Shown: one piece after another, positions 49,834 through 58,497 of the stretch | Layout: every line of letters begins with the position of its first letter | Position numbering within the stretch: the stretch's first letter is position 1 | Source of the DNA: CBDHCC01 sp965219235 | GTDB lineage: Bacteria; Pseudomonadota; Alphaproteobacteria; Sphingomonadales; Sphingomonadaceae | Direction: 5' to 3' | Length of the DNA: 64,000 nucleotides | Assembly: GCA_965219235.1 (NCBI GenBank) | Contig: OZ244721.1 | Coordinates: forward strand, 2,356,001 to 2,420,000 | Program-made: the position numbers and the translations under genes | Notes under the pieces: generated by a model | The model's database searches: none | What the model saw: only the letters and a program-made list of their open reading frames with translations | Told to the model about the DNA's origin: nothing

Positions 49834-51057
49834 ATGGGCATGACACAGGATGGCAGACGGCAGCTGCTGGTGTTCGGGGGCGTGTTCGCCGCCGTCACCC
49901 TGGCGCTGATCGCCGTCTACGCCCTGTTCCTGCGGCCGGCGTACGTGCCGCTCTCCACGGGGCTGCGGGCGAGCGACGCGGCGGCGATCGTCGCGGAACT
50001 CGACAAGGGCCGGGTTCCCTATCGCCTGGGCGACGGGGGCGCCACGGTCCTGGTGCCGGAGGACCGGATCGACGCCACCCGGCTGGCGCTGGCGGGGTCC
50101 GACCTTCGGTTGAGCGGCGAAGCCGGGTTCGAACTGTTCGACGAGTCCGACATGGGGCTGACCGAGTTCGCGCAGAAGATCAACTATCAGCGCGCCCTGC
50201 AGGGGGAGCTGGCGCGCACGATCATGGGCATGGACGGCGTCGAGCAGGCCCGCGTCCACCTGGCCATGCCCGAGCGGACGCTGTTCCGCGGCCCCCGATC
50301 CGCGCCCAAGGCGGCCGTCACGCTGCGCATGCGCGGCGGCGGCCCGATTCCGAACGGCATGGTCGTGGGCATCCAGAGGCTGGTGGCGTTCGCGGTGCCC
50401 GAGCTCTCCTTTCCGGAAGTGGCCGTTCTCGACGAGCACGGCCGGGTCGTCAGCGGCGATCCCGTGTCCGCCGCGACCGCGGGCGGCCAAAGCGAGATCG
50501 AGCGCTTCTACACGGCGCGCGCGCGCGGCGCGGTGACGGCGGTCCTGCCCGCGCTGAACTACGATCTGGCGATCAAGGCGCTTCCGGGTGGCGCGGCGGG
50601 ATCGGCGACGGTCGTGGGTCGGGAGCCCGGCGCGTCCTCCGGTGTCGAGCGCGACCTGCGGCTGCGGGTCACGATCGCCGTGGCTCCGGACGTGTCCGAG
50701 CAGGATCGGGGCCTGCTGCGGACCACGGTCGTGGACACGCTGGCGCTGGACGTCGACAGCGGCGACAGCATCGCCATCACCGCCGGGCCGCTGGGCGGCC
50801 CGTCTCCGGCGTCCGCGACCGGAGGCGACGTCGCCAGGGCGCCACGGGAGGCCGTCGCGGACAGAGCGCCCACACTGCTCTCCGGTTGGAACGTCCTCGC
50901 CTATCTGGCGGTGGCCGGGATCGCCGGGATAACGGTCTTCCTGCTGCTGAGGCTCGGTCGCGCGCGGGCGACCCTGAGCGAGGACGAGAGCCGGTCCTTC
51001 GCGCAACTGCTCGGCGACCATCTGGAGGATGGGGAGGAGGCCTATGCGACCGCCTGA
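49834..51057 (+). CDS. fliF: Short flagellar MS-ring protein FliF
   Basis: 407 residues, about 150 shorter than Salmonella FliF. First membrane helix ~11-32; ring-building motifs around YVPLSTGLRASDAAAIVAEL, GFELFDESDMGLTEFAQKIN and ARVHLAMPERTLF; second helix ~350-372. After it only about 32 residues remain (ATLSEDESRSFAQLLGDHLE), so the usual long cytoplasmic tail with the C-terminal FliG-binding helix is not evident. The third ring domain is also shortened. The small gene in the fliG position overlaps its 3' end by 14 bases. Confidence 0.9.
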   Translation: MGMTQDGRRQLLVFGGVFAAVTLALIAVYALFLRPAYVPLSTGLRASDAAAIVAELDKGRVPYRLGDGGATVLVPEDRIDATRLALAGSDLRLSGEAGFELFDESDMGLTEFAQKINYQRALQGELARTIMGMDGVEQARVHLAMPERTLFRGPRSAPKAAVTLRMRGGGPIPNGMVVGIQRLVAFAVPELSFPEVAVLDEHGRVVSGDPVSAATAGGQSEIERFYTARARGAVTAVLPALNYDLAIKALPGGAAGSATVVGREPGASSGVERDLRLRVTIAVAPDVSEQDRGLLRTTVVDTLALDVDSGDSIAITAGPLGGPSPASATGGDVARAPREAVADRAPTLLSGWNVLAYLAVAGIAGITVFLLLRLGRARATLSEDESRSFAQLLGDHLEDGEEAYATA

Positions 51058-51439
51058 CCCGCCGGAGCGATCGCCGGTCGACCGGCTGCGGGGACTGGCC
51101 GCCGCCGATCGCCGACAGGTGCTGCGGCACCTGTCGGCCGACCAGCGCCGAACGGCGGAACGCCTCCTGCGCCAGCCGAAGGCCGCATCGCCGCCGGCCA
51201 CGGCGCCGAAGGACCTGTCGCTGGACGACGTCCTGGCCGAGCCCGATCTTTCGCCATGGCTCGCGGAGCGCGTCGCCGGCGCGGCGGAGCCATCCCGGAT
51301 CCGCATGACGGCGAGCGTGCGGGACTGCCTCGGCACCGCCCTGCGCGCGCTCGAGCCGAAGCCGGCGCGGCGGGCGGCCTCCAGTCCGTCGCTCCTGGCT
51401 CGTGGCCTGGACGCCCTGCGGCGTCGGCCGCGCCCGTGA
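51044..51439 (+). CDS. Unknown 131-residue protein in the fliG position
   Basis: Lies exactly where fliG normally stands (fliF-X-fliH-fliI), with GGGAGGAGG as ribosome-binding site and start overlapping fliF. The protein is small, basic, and helical: VDRLRGLAAADRRQVLRHLS, a Pro/Ala linker, LSLDDVLAEPDLSPWLAERV, and a basic end. I see no FliG middle or C-terminal domain (no EHPQ or charged torque helix). It could be a drastically reduced FliG, or a lineage-specific adaptor between FliF and the FliM-like protein. Confidence 0.6.
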   Translation: MRPPDPPERSPVDRLRGLAAADRRQVLRHLSADQRRTAERLLRQPKAASPPATAPKDLSLDDVLAEPDLSPWLAERVAGAAEPSRIRMTASVRDCLGTALRALEPKPARRAASSPSLLARGLDALRRRPRP

Positions 51440-52107
51440 GCGCGGTCATCAAGTCCCGCGACGAGGCCGCCGCGGTGACCCACTATCGTCCGGCCCTGCT
51501 GGGAGAGGCGAGACCCCGGGCTCCCGCGCCCGAGATCCTCGAGAGCGGGAGCCCGCCGGACGCCACGGTGGACGACGAACGCCGCGCGTTGCTCGATCGT
51601 CTCGCGGCCCTGGAGGCGGCAGGCCAAGCCGCGACCGAACGGGCCTATCGGGACGGCCATTCGTGCGGTCGCCGGGATGCGGACACGCGGGAGCGGGACC
51701 GGCTGGAGGCCCTGGAACAGGCGGTGGAGCTGGCGCTCGCGCGTCAGACGGAGGCCCTCTCCCAGGCCCACCGGGTCGGAGCCGAGCTGGCGCGGCTCGC
51801 GCTGGCCCGGATCTTCGAGAGTCCGGAGTCGATGCGGGAGCTGGTCGAGCGGACGCTGGCGCTGCAGCTCGCCGCGCTCGACCGCGATCTGGTGGCCACG
51901 ATCGGCCTGAGCGCGGAGGACTTCCCGGACCCGGCGGCGGTCGAGCCGCTGCGGAGCCGTTGTCCCGGCCTGGTCCTGGACATCGCGGGCGACAGGCCGG
52001 CGGGGTTCTGCGTCATCCGATCGACGCTGGGGCAGGTCGACGCCTCGATCGGTTCGCAATGGTCGCGGCTCGCGGAGCTGCTGGCCGACATGGCGGATGG
52101 CGAATGA
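51436..52107 (+). CDS. fliH: Flagellar export ATPase regulator FliH
   Basis: 223 residues from GTG 51436 (GTGA overlap). Ala/Glu/Arg-rich coiled coil in the middle (ALLDRLAALEAAGQAATERA) and a C-terminal domain with CPGLVLDIAGDRPAGFCVI and the closing DASIGSQWSRLAELLADM, as in FliH/SctL. Holds FliI dimers and tethers them to the C ring. The sequence is divergent, and assignment rests also on its place before fliI. Confidence 0.8.
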   Translation: MSAVIKSRDEAAAVTHYRPALLGEARPRAPAPEILESGSPPDATVDDERRALLDRLAALEAAGQAATERAYRDGHSCGRRDADTRERDRLEALEQAVELALARQTEALSQAHRVGAELARLALARIFESPESMRELVERTLALQLAALDRDLVATIGLSAEDFPDPAAVEPLRSRCPGLVLDIAGDRPAGFCVIRSTLGQVDASIGSQWSRLAELLADMADGE

Positions 52108-53423
52108 CCGCCGCGCAGGCCCTCCTGACGCGCATGTCGTCGGCCCGCTTCACGACCTCCTTCGGTCGCGTGCGCCGCGTGCGCAGCGGCTTCGTCGAGG
52201 CGGACGGGCCGATGAGCTCGGTGGGCGACGTCTGTCACATCGAGACGGGCGGCGAGGAGACGGCGGCGGAGGTGGTCGCGGTGAACGAGGACCGCGTCGT
52301 CCTCGTGCCGTTCGGCGGCCACGTCCCGATCCGTCCCAACGCGACGGTCCGGGCGGGCGCGACCGGCGCGACCGTGGGCGTGGGGCAGGCGTTCGGGGGA
52401 CGGGCGGTCGGAGCGCTCGGCCAGCCGCTCGACGGCCAGGGCGCGATCCACGCCGAGGCCTGGGCTCCGCTGAGCGGCCGGTCGCCCGCGCCGCTCGACC
52501 GCGTCGATCCGCGGACGGCGCTGACGACGGGCCTGCGCGCGATCGACGGGCTGCTCACGCTGGGCGTCGGCCAGAGGGTCGGGATCTTCGCGGCCAGCGG
52601 CGTGGGCAAGACGTCGCTCGTCGAACAGCTCGTCCGGCAGGTGCGGTGCGATCGGCTGGTGGTCTGCCTGGTCGGCGAGCGCGGCCGCGAGGTCGAACGG
52701 TTCTGGCGCCAGATCACGCGGGGCGACGCGCGGAACGCCACGCTGGTCGCCGCCACGTCGGACGAGAGCGCGGCGATGCGCGCGCGCGCGGTGAGGTACG
52801 CCGTGGCGCTGGCGGAACACTGGCGCGACGAGGGGCGGCACGTGGTGCTGGTGGTCGATTCCGTCACGCGCATGGCCATGGCGCTGCGGGAGATCGGCCT
52901 GTCCGCCGACGAGCCGCCCAGCGTGCGGGGCTACACGCCCAACGTGTTCTCCGCCCTGCCCCACATCGTCGAACGGTGCGGCGCGACGCGCGGCGGCGGA
53001 GCGATCACGGCCTTCTTCACCGTCCTGACGGAGACCGACGACGCCGATGACCCGATCGCCGAGCTGATGCGCTCGCTCCTGGACGGGCACGTCGTCCTGT
53101 CCCGCCGGCTCGCCGAGCTCTCGCACTTTCCCGCGATCGACGCGGTGCGCAGCGTCAGCCGCAACGCGCCGCAGCTCAGGCATCCGGCCCACGACGCCGC
53201 CGCGCGCGCGGTCGCCGCGCTGCTCGGCACCTACGAGGAGGCGCGCACGATGGTCGAGAGCGGACTCTACCGACCGGGCAGCAACCCCGCGCTCGACCGC
53301 GCGATCGGTTCGAGGGACGAGCTGTCCGGGTTCCTGCGGCAGGGCCTGGACGAGGAAAGCGACTTCGCCGCGTCCGTGGAGCGGCTGATCCAGCTGTCCG
53401 GCGAGGCGTCGGCGCATGGCTGA
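52104..53423 (+). CDS. fliI: Flagellum-specific ATPase FliI
   Basis: 439-residue F1-beta-like ATPase of the export apparatus. Walker A FAASGVGKTSL, conserved LVGERGREVERFWRQI, Walker B HVVLVVDSVTRMA, ALREIGLSADEPPSVRGYTP and GGGAITAFFTVLTETDD. ATGA overlap with fliH; its end overlaps the fliJ start. Confidence 0.95.
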   Translation: MTAAQALLTRMSSARFTTSFGRVRRVRSGFVEADGPMSSVGDVCHIETGGEETAAEVVAVNEDRVVLVPFGGHVPIRPNATVRAGATGATVGVGQAFGGRAVGALGQPLDGQGAIHAEAWAPLSGRSPAPLDRVDPRTALTTGLRAIDGLLTLGVGQRVGIFAASGVGKTSLVEQLVRQVRCDRLVVCLVGERGREVERFWRQITRGDARNATLVAATSDESAAMRARAVRYAVALAEHWRDEGRHVVLVVDSVTRMAMALREIGLSADEPPSVRGYTPNVFSALPHIVERCGATRGGGAITAFFTVLTETDDADDPIAELMRSLLDGHVVLSRRLAELSHFPAIDAVRSVSRNAPQLRHPAHDAAARAVAALLGTYEEARTMVESGLYRPGSNPALDRAIGSRDELSGFLRQGLDEESDFAASVERLIQLSGEASAHG

Positions 53424-53862
53424 TCGCCGGTCCAGGACGTTGCGGACACTCGCCCAGCTCAAGGCGGTCCGCAAGCGGGTGAGCGACGACGCCCTGTCCC
53501 AGGCGCTCGTCCAGCTTCGCGCGGCCGAGCGGCGCGAGGAGGAGGACCGCGCCGTCGCCGTGCGCGCGCACGACCACTGGCGCGCCGGGGTTCGGGGCGA
53601 GACGTTCGACATCACCCTGTCCACCCTCCACGCGGACGCGTTCGCGCGGGCGCAGGACCGACTCGACGCTGCGGCGAGCGAGCGCGCGGCGGCGGACCGC
53701 GCGTTCGACCACCGCCGGGCCGCCGCCACCCGGTGCGACGGCGAATGGACGGTGGCCGAACGGCTCGCGGGCGCCGCCCGCCGGAGATGCGATCGTCGGC
53801 AGGAGGAGCGCCGGATGGGCGAAGCGGAGGATCGGCGGCTGGCCCGGGGACGTCGGACGTGA
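53416..53862 (+). CDS. fliJ: Flagellar export protein FliJ-like
   Basis: 148 residues, almost entirely charged alpha helix (RTLAQLKAVRKRVSDDALSQ, ALVQLRAAERREEEDR), as expected for the two-helix coiled coil FliJ that sits in the FliI hexamer. No sequence signature is strong; assigned by position right after fliI. Overlaps fliI by 8 bases. Confidence 0.65.
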   Translation: MADRRSRTLRTLAQLKAVRKRVSDDALSQALVQLRAAERREEEDRAVAVRAHDHWRAGVRGETFDITLSTLHADAFARAQDRLDAAASERAAADRAFDHRRAAATRCDGEWTVAERLAGAARRRCDRRQEERRMGEAEDRRLARGRRT

Positions 53863-54662
53863 CCGCCGCCATCCACCCCCCCGCCAGCCACCCGTCGGCC
53901 CAGGCCCGGGCCCCTTCGGACCGATCGCACGACGGCGACGCGCCGGCGGGGCAAGCCGGCCGGGGCGGCTTCCGCGATCTCCTGGAGGGCGGGAAGGGCC
54001 GGCCGGCCGGCCCCGTTCCGCGGAGCCCGCCGGGGATCGAGCCGGGCTCGAACGGGGCCGCCAGCGCGGCGCGGTTCAACGAGTTCGGGTTTTTCGCCCG
54101 AGGAGATCGCGCGATCTCCTCCCGATCCCCCGAACCGATCGTCACCGCCGCTCGTCCCGAGACGGACGCCCTGCGCACTCGGTCGCCGATGGAGGGCGGG
54201 GTTCGCGCGGTGGACGCGGAGGTCCCGGCCGCCACTCCCCGGACGACCGCCCCTCCCATCCGGGCCGAGGATGCCCGTCCGGGCGGTGTCGTGCCTCCCG
54301 GAGGCGGGCCGGCATCGCCTGTGGGAGGCGCGGCGGCAAGCCTTCCGCAAGCTCCGATCGCGGCCCCCACATGCGCCTCGACGGACATCAGGGCGACACC
54401 CGTGACGGCGGACGCGCGCAGAGGCCCGCTTCCGGGCCGCGCGGCGCCTCCCGACGGCCGCCTGCCCATGCGCATGACCTTGTGGCGGGACCAAGCGGGC
54501 GCGCATCTCGTGGTGCGGGTCGACGGACTCGACGAGGAGGACCAGAGGCGCCTGCTGGATGAGGCGGGCCGGCTTCTGCGCGAGCTGGGCCTCGGCCCGG
54601 CCGCCTTGACGATCAATGGACGCGGGCACAGAACGGGCCGCGAGCGGGGGGAGCGGGAATGA
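53859..54662 (+). CDS. fliK: FliK-like hook-length control protein
   Basis: 267 residues from GTG 53859. Long Pro/Gly/Ala-rich, probably disordered N-terminal part; a compact C-terminal domain from about 205 (MRMTLWRDQAGAHLVVRVDG, EDQRRLLDEAGRLLRELGLG) resembles the FliK C-terminal domain that contacts FlhB. Placed between fliJ and flgD, as fliK usually is. It ends in the overlap ATGATG with flgD. Confidence 0.7.
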   Translation: MTAAIHPPASHPSAQARAPSDRSHDGDAPAGQAGRGGFRDLLEGGKGRPAGPVPRSPPGIEPGSNGAASAARFNEFGFFARGDRAISSRSPEPIVTAARPETDALRTRSPMEGGVRAVDAEVPAATPRTTAPPIRAEDARPGGVVPPGGGPASPVGGAAASLPQAPIAAPTCASTDIRATPVTADARRGPLPGRAAPPDGRLPMRMTLWRDQAGAHLVVRVDGLDEEDQRRLLDEAGRLLRELGLGPAALTINGRGHRTGRERGERE

Positions 54663-55105
54663 TGCAGGTTGCGCCTATCGGGGCCGGCGGCCAGGCCGCT
54701 CCGCCGCTTCAGGGAACCGGCGGTTCGGCGACCGACGCCTTCGGCCTGAGCTTCGAATCGCTGCTCAAGATCGTGCTCACCCAGCTCACCTACCAGGATC
54801 CGCTGAAGCCGATGGACAACTTCCAGTTCGTGTCCCAGCTGGCCCAGTTCTCCCAGATCCAGCAGACCCAGACGATGGCCGACCGCCTGCAGATCCTGGT
54901 GTCCGCCCAGGCGACCGCCCAGGCGACGGGGCTGCTCGGCAGGACGGTCGACATCCCGGCCGGTGGTCAGACCCTGTCGGGCACCGTGCGCGCCGTCTCC
55001 TTCCGGGACGGCAACCCGCAGGTGACGGTGGAGACCCGGGACGGCCAGACGATCAGCGCCATCCCGCTGAGTTCCGTGCTGCAGATCCGTGAAGGAGACG
55101 AATGA
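54659..55105 (+). CDS. flgD: Flagellar hook assembly protein FlgD
   Basis: 148 residues: the N-terminal FlgD hallmark FESLLKIVLTQLTYQDPLKPMDNFQFVSQ is clear (read LLTQLKNQDPxxPxDxxxF in the family), followed by AQFSQIQQTQTM. The C-terminal FLG-Ig/tudor part is short (GRTVDIPAGGQTLSGTVRAV). Cap for hook growth. Confidence 0.92.
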   Translation: MMQVAPIGAGGQAAPPLQGTGGSATDAFGLSFESLLKIVLTQLTYQDPLKPMDNFQFVSQLAQFSQIQQTQTMADRLQILVSAQATAQATGLLGRTVDIPAGGQTLSGTVRAVSFRDGNPQVTVETRDGQTISAIPLSSVLQIREGDE

Positions 55106-56277
55106 TGCTGGGTGCCATCTACATCGGTCTGAGCGGCCTCAAGGCCTACCAGGACGGCCTGACCGCCGTCAGCAACAACGTCACCAACCTCAATTCGCTC
55201 GGCTTCAAGGCGTCGGAGGTCACGTTCTCCGACGTGTTCGGCGCCGGTCGGGGCGGCGGCCTCTCCCACGGCGCCAGCGAGGGACGGGGCTATGGCGTCA
55301 GCCTGGGCCGCTCGACCGTGGATTTCGGACAGGGCGAGTTGCGTCAGACGGACCGCGATCTCGACCTGGCGATCGAAGGATCGGGCTTTCTCGTCCTGAT
55401 GGACGGCGCGCAACTCAGCTATGTCCGCACCGGCAGCTTCGCGGTCGGCAAGGACGGGGACATCCTCCTGAACGGGACGGAGCTGCGGCTGGCGTCGCTC
55501 GGCAAGGACGGCAAGCCGGTGGCGCTCAACATCGATGCGGCGCGCTCCAGCCGACCGTCGCCCACCACGACGATCAAGTTCGCCGACAACCTGTCGTCCA
55601 CCGCGACGAGCTTCGCGATCGGCGACGTCACGGTCTTCGATGCCAACGGCAAGGAGCATATCTGGCAGCTGGCGTTCGCCAAGCACCCCACCGAAATCGA
55701 TCGCTGGACGGTGACCGCGACCGATCAGGACGGCCGGACGATCGGTTCGTCCACGCTGCGGTTCAAGGCCGGGGCGGTCGATCCGGCCACCGCGACGCCG
55801 CGCTTCCAGGACACGGCGTCGGGGCTGGACGTCGCCTTCGACTTCGCCGACGCGACGTCCTTTTCCTCGGGAGAGATCTCGACCCTGCGGACCACGTCCG
55901 TCGATGGCTACGGCCTGGGATCGATCGCGCGGATCGGCATCAACGACAAGGGGCAGGTCGAGATCGCCTACACGAACGGCCAGACCGCGTCCGTGGGCGA
56001 CATCGCGATCGCCGACTTCCGCGATCCTCAGAACCTGAAGCAGGTCGGAGCGGGTCGGTTCGAAGCCGAGGGCCGTGGCGAGCACGACCTGACGACCAGC
56101 GCGGACCTGCGCGTGGGTCGCGTCCGTTCGGCGCGGCTGGAGGCCTCCAACGTCGATCTGGGCCAGCAGTTCGGCGACCTGATCCTGATCCAGCGCGGGT
56201 TCCAGGCGTCGTCGCAGATCGTCAGCGTGTCGAACGACATGATCCAGCAGCTCTTCGGCATCCGGGGCCAGGGTTGA
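55102..56277 (+). CDS. flgE: Flagellar hook protein FlgE
   Basis: 391 residues. N-terminal YIGLSGLKAYQDGLTAVSNN with NVTNLNSLGFKASEV, mid-domain DLDLAIEGSGFLVLMDGAQL, and C-terminal LEASNVDLGQQFGDLILIQR with GFQASSQIVSVSNDMIQ are diagnostic. Starts within the flgD stop (ATGATG; ATG 55105 is also possible). Confidence 0.94.
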   Translation: MMLGAIYIGLSGLKAYQDGLTAVSNNVTNLNSLGFKASEVTFSDVFGAGRGGGLSHGASEGRGYGVSLGRSTVDFGQGELRQTDRDLDLAIEGSGFLVLMDGAQLSYVRTGSFAVGKDGDILLNGTELRLASLGKDGKPVALNIDAARSSRPSPTTTIKFADNLSSTATSFAIGDVTVFDANGKEHIWQLAFAKHPTEIDRWTVTATDQDGRTIGSSTLRFKAGAVDPATATPRFQDTASGLDVAFDFADATSFSSGEISTLRTTSVDGYGLGSIARIGINDKGQVEIAYTNGQTASVGDIAIADFRDPQNLKQVGAGRFEAEGRGEHDLTTSADLRVGRVRSARLEASNVDLGQQFGDLILIQRGFQASSQIVSVSNDMIQQLFGIRGQG

Positions 56278-57050
56278 CCGCACGGGTCCGGCCCTGGCTT
56301 CCGTCCACGGCGATGGACCGCGTGACGCTGGGCGATGTCCTGGCCGAGCCCGTGCGGCACTGGTCCGGCAAGTGGTTCGCCGCCGGCTCGGTGTCCGTCG
56401 CCGCGGCGGTGTCCGGGACGAGCGGCGGCCGTCCGGAGGCGGCGGCGTGGCACCGCCCCGCCGACGGCATCGAGCTGCGCCTGGCCCCGTCGGCCATGAC
56501 GGAGCTCGCCTGCCGGATGCTGGACCATCGGATCGAGGACGCCAAGCTGCGCCCCGCGGACCGCCTCCTCATCGCGGAGCTCACCGCCGCCTGCCTGGAC
56601 GATCTGCGCTCCGAGGTGTGCCGGGCGTTGGGTTCGGACACCGCGGAGCCGTGGCGGGAGGGCGTGGTGCCCCGATCCGGCGAAGAGGGCTTCGAACTCG
56701 GACTGGCGTGGCACGACGGTGCGACGCTGGCCGTGGTCTGGATGGATGCGGAGCTGGCGATCGCCTACTGGAAGAATCGCTGCGGCACGCGGTCGCCGGG
56801 AGCGGAGCTGAGCCCGTTGAAGGATGCGCTGGCGTCCGTCGAGCTGAGTCTGTCCGCCGATCTGGGGAGCGCGGCGCTCACCCTGGCGGAACTCGCCGCG
56901 CTTGACGAGGGGGACGTCTTCGTGCTCGAGCGGACACTCGGCGAATCGCTTCCCCTGCTCGTGAACGGACGCGCCGCCGGTCGGGCGGCCTGCCGGATCG
57001 TCGAGAGGGAGCAGGGTTTCGCGCTCGAGCTCAGCGAGGCGATCCACTGA
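56274..57050 (+). CDS. FliM-like (SctQ-type) C-ring protein lacking FliM interaction motifs
   Basis: 258 residues from TTG 56274 (TTGA overlap with flgE); ATG 56313 would give 245. The C-terminal ~75 residues look like a SpoA domain (VELSLSADLGSAALTLAELA, LDEGDVFVLERTLGESLPLL, GRAAGRAACRIVE), as in FliM/FliN/SctQ. No N-terminal CheY-binding motif (LSQxEIDAL) and no GGXG motif of the FliG-binding middle domain is seen. Directly before fliN. It therefore resembles the non-rotating SctQ proteins of injectisomes more than a canonical FliM. Confidence 0.7.
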   Translation: MTARVRPWLPSTAMDRVTLGDVLAEPVRHWSGKWFAAGSVSVAAAVSGTSGGRPEAAAWHRPADGIELRLAPSAMTELACRMLDHRIEDAKLRPADRLLIAELTAACLDDLRSEVCRALGSDTAEPWREGVVPRSGEEGFELGLAWHDGATLAVVWMDAELAIAYWKNRCGTRSPGAELSPLKDALASVELSLSADLGSAALTLAELAALDEGDVFVLERTLGESLPLLVNGRAAGRAACRIVEREQGFALELSEAIH

Positions 57051-57352
57051 AGGCGACGCCCGCCTCCGAAGGACAAGCCGATCCGCGGCCGGACCCCGTC
57101 GAGGACCGTCCGGGGCGCGGGCTCGACCGCAAGCTGATCGAGCATGTCGACATCCGGCTGGAGGCCGTCCTGGGGTATGCCAGCATGAACGTCGGCGAAC
57201 TCGACGCCCTGGCGCGGGGCTCGGTCGTGCCGCTGGATCGCTCCCTCAATCAGGCGGTCGATCTCGTGGTCAAGGGCAAGACGATCGCGCGCGGCGAGAT
57301 CGTCTCCGTCCAGGACAGGTTCGCCGTTCGCATCACCGAGATCGCGGACTGA
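57047..57352 (+). CDS. fliN: Flagellar switch protein FliN, probable CTG start
   Basis: 101 residues: IEHVDIRLEAVLGYASMNVG, then LDALARGSVVPLDRSLNQAV, DLVVKGKTIARGEIVSVQDR, FAVRITEI, which is a complete SpoA/FliN domain. There is no ATG, GTG or TTG in frame before the domain (the only ATG, near 57182, lies inside it). The best start is CTG 57047, which overlaps the previous stop (CTGA) and has GAGG 7 bases upstream. Gene finders restricted to usual starts would miss or truncate it. Confidence 0.85.
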   Translation: MKATPASEGQADPRPDPVEDRPGRGLDRKLIEHVDIRLEAVLGYASMNVGELDALARGSVVPLDRSLNQAVDLVVKGKTIARGEIVSVQDRFAVRITEIAD

Positions 57353-57364
57353 CGCGCCCGGGTC

Positions 57365-57781
57365 ATGCGCGCACCCATCCTCCGCGTGTGGTCCGCCGGT
57401 CTCGTCGCGTGTTCGGCTCCGGCGATGGCGCAGCGGCTGGGCCAGGGACCGGACCTGAGCGTCTCCCTGTGGCGCGTCGCGGGGGCCTTGCTGCTGTGCG
57501 CGCTGGTCGCGGTCGCCGCCATCCTCGCCGTCCGCCGGCGCGGTGGAGTCATCGGTCCGGCCTCGCTCCCGGCTCTCTTCGGCCTGCGGGCGGGGCGCCT
57601 CCGGAACCGCATCGAGGTGGTCGAGAGCCGGCGGATGAGCCCGCACGCGAATGTCTGTCTCCTTCGCTGCGACGGACGGGAATACCTGGTCCTGGTCTCC
57701 GAACATCGATTCGCGACCCTGTCCGAACGCCTGTGCGACGCGGACGGAGCGGACGTCCGGATCGGCCCGACGGCCGAATGA
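57365..57781 (+). CDS. fliO: Flagellar protein FliO-like
   Basis: 138 residues: a signal-like or membrane N-terminus, a membrane helix at about 37-57 (VAGALLLCALVAVAAILAV), then a small soluble domain (RIEVVESRRMSPHANVCLLR, CDGREYLVLV) matching the FliO pattern. Assigned by topology and by position between fliN and fliP. FliO helps assemble FliP. Overlaps fliP (ATGA). Confidence 0.8.
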   Translation: MRAPILRVWSAGLVACSAPAMAQRLGQGPDLSVSLWRVAGALLLCALVAVAAILAVRRRGGVIGPASLPALFGLRAGRLRNRIEVVESRRMSPHANVCLLRCDGREYLVLVSEHRFATLSERLCDADGADVRIGPTAE

Positions 57782-58497
57782 GGCGGGTCGCGGCACGGCT
57801 GTTCGTCTCGTCGGCCCTGCTGATCCTGGCGGCGGGCCGCGCCGACGCGGCCACCGGACTCGCCGCCGGCGGGACCACCGAGCCCGTGCGCGTCGCCGTC
57901 CTGCTGACGCTGCTCGCGGTGATCCCCGCCATCCTCATCAGCATGACCAGCTTCGTGCGGATCGTCATCGTCCTGTCGATGGTGCGCCACGCCTTCGGCA
58001 TGCCGGAAACGCCGCCCAACGCCGTCCTGATCAGCCTGGCGCTGTTCCTGACGGCGTTCACCATGGGACCGACATTGGACGAGCTGAACCGGGTCGCCCT
58101 GACGCCCCTGCTCGCCGGGAACGCCGACATCGAGCAGGTGATGCGCGACGGCAGCGCGCCGCTGCGCACCTTCATGCTGAAGCAGACGCGGGACCGCGAC
58201 ATCGAGGCGATCTACGACATCACCGGCGATCCGCTGCCCACCCGTCCCGAGGACGTGCAGCTGCTGAAGCTCGCGCCGGCCTTCATCCTCAACGAACTGC
58301 GCGTCGCCTTCACCATCGGCTTCGTGGTCCTGCTCCCCTTCCTGCTGATCGACCTGATCGTCTCCAGCATCCTCCTCTCGCTGGGCATGATGATGGTGCC
58401 GCCGGCCACCATCTCGCTGCCGATCAAGGTGCTCATGTTCGTCCTGATCGACGGGTGGGCGTTGATCCTGGAGGGTGTCCTCGGAAGCTTTCGATGA
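57778..58497 (+). CDS. fliP: Flagellar export gate protein FliP
   Basis: 239 residues with a cleavable signal and four membrane helices. Hallmarks: ISMTSFVRIVIVLSMVRHAF, PPNAVLISLALFLTAFTMGP, MLKQTRDRDIEAI and LPIKVLMFVLIDGWALILE. Core of the FliPQR gate. The next genes fliQ and fliR, usually adjacent, do not follow; a sigma-factor gene does (ATGA overlap). Confidence 0.95.
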   Translation: MRRVAARLFVSSALLILAAGRADAATGLAAGGTTEPVRVAVLLTLLAVIPAILISMTSFVRIVIVLSMVRHAFGMPETPPNAVLISLALFLTAFTMGPTLDELNRVALTPLLAGNADIEQVMRDGSAPLRTFMLKQTRDRDIEAIYDITGDPLPTRPEDVQLLKLAPAFILNELRVAFTIGFVVLLPFLLIDLIVSSILLSLGMMMVPPATISLPIKVLMFVLIDGWALILEGVLGSFR

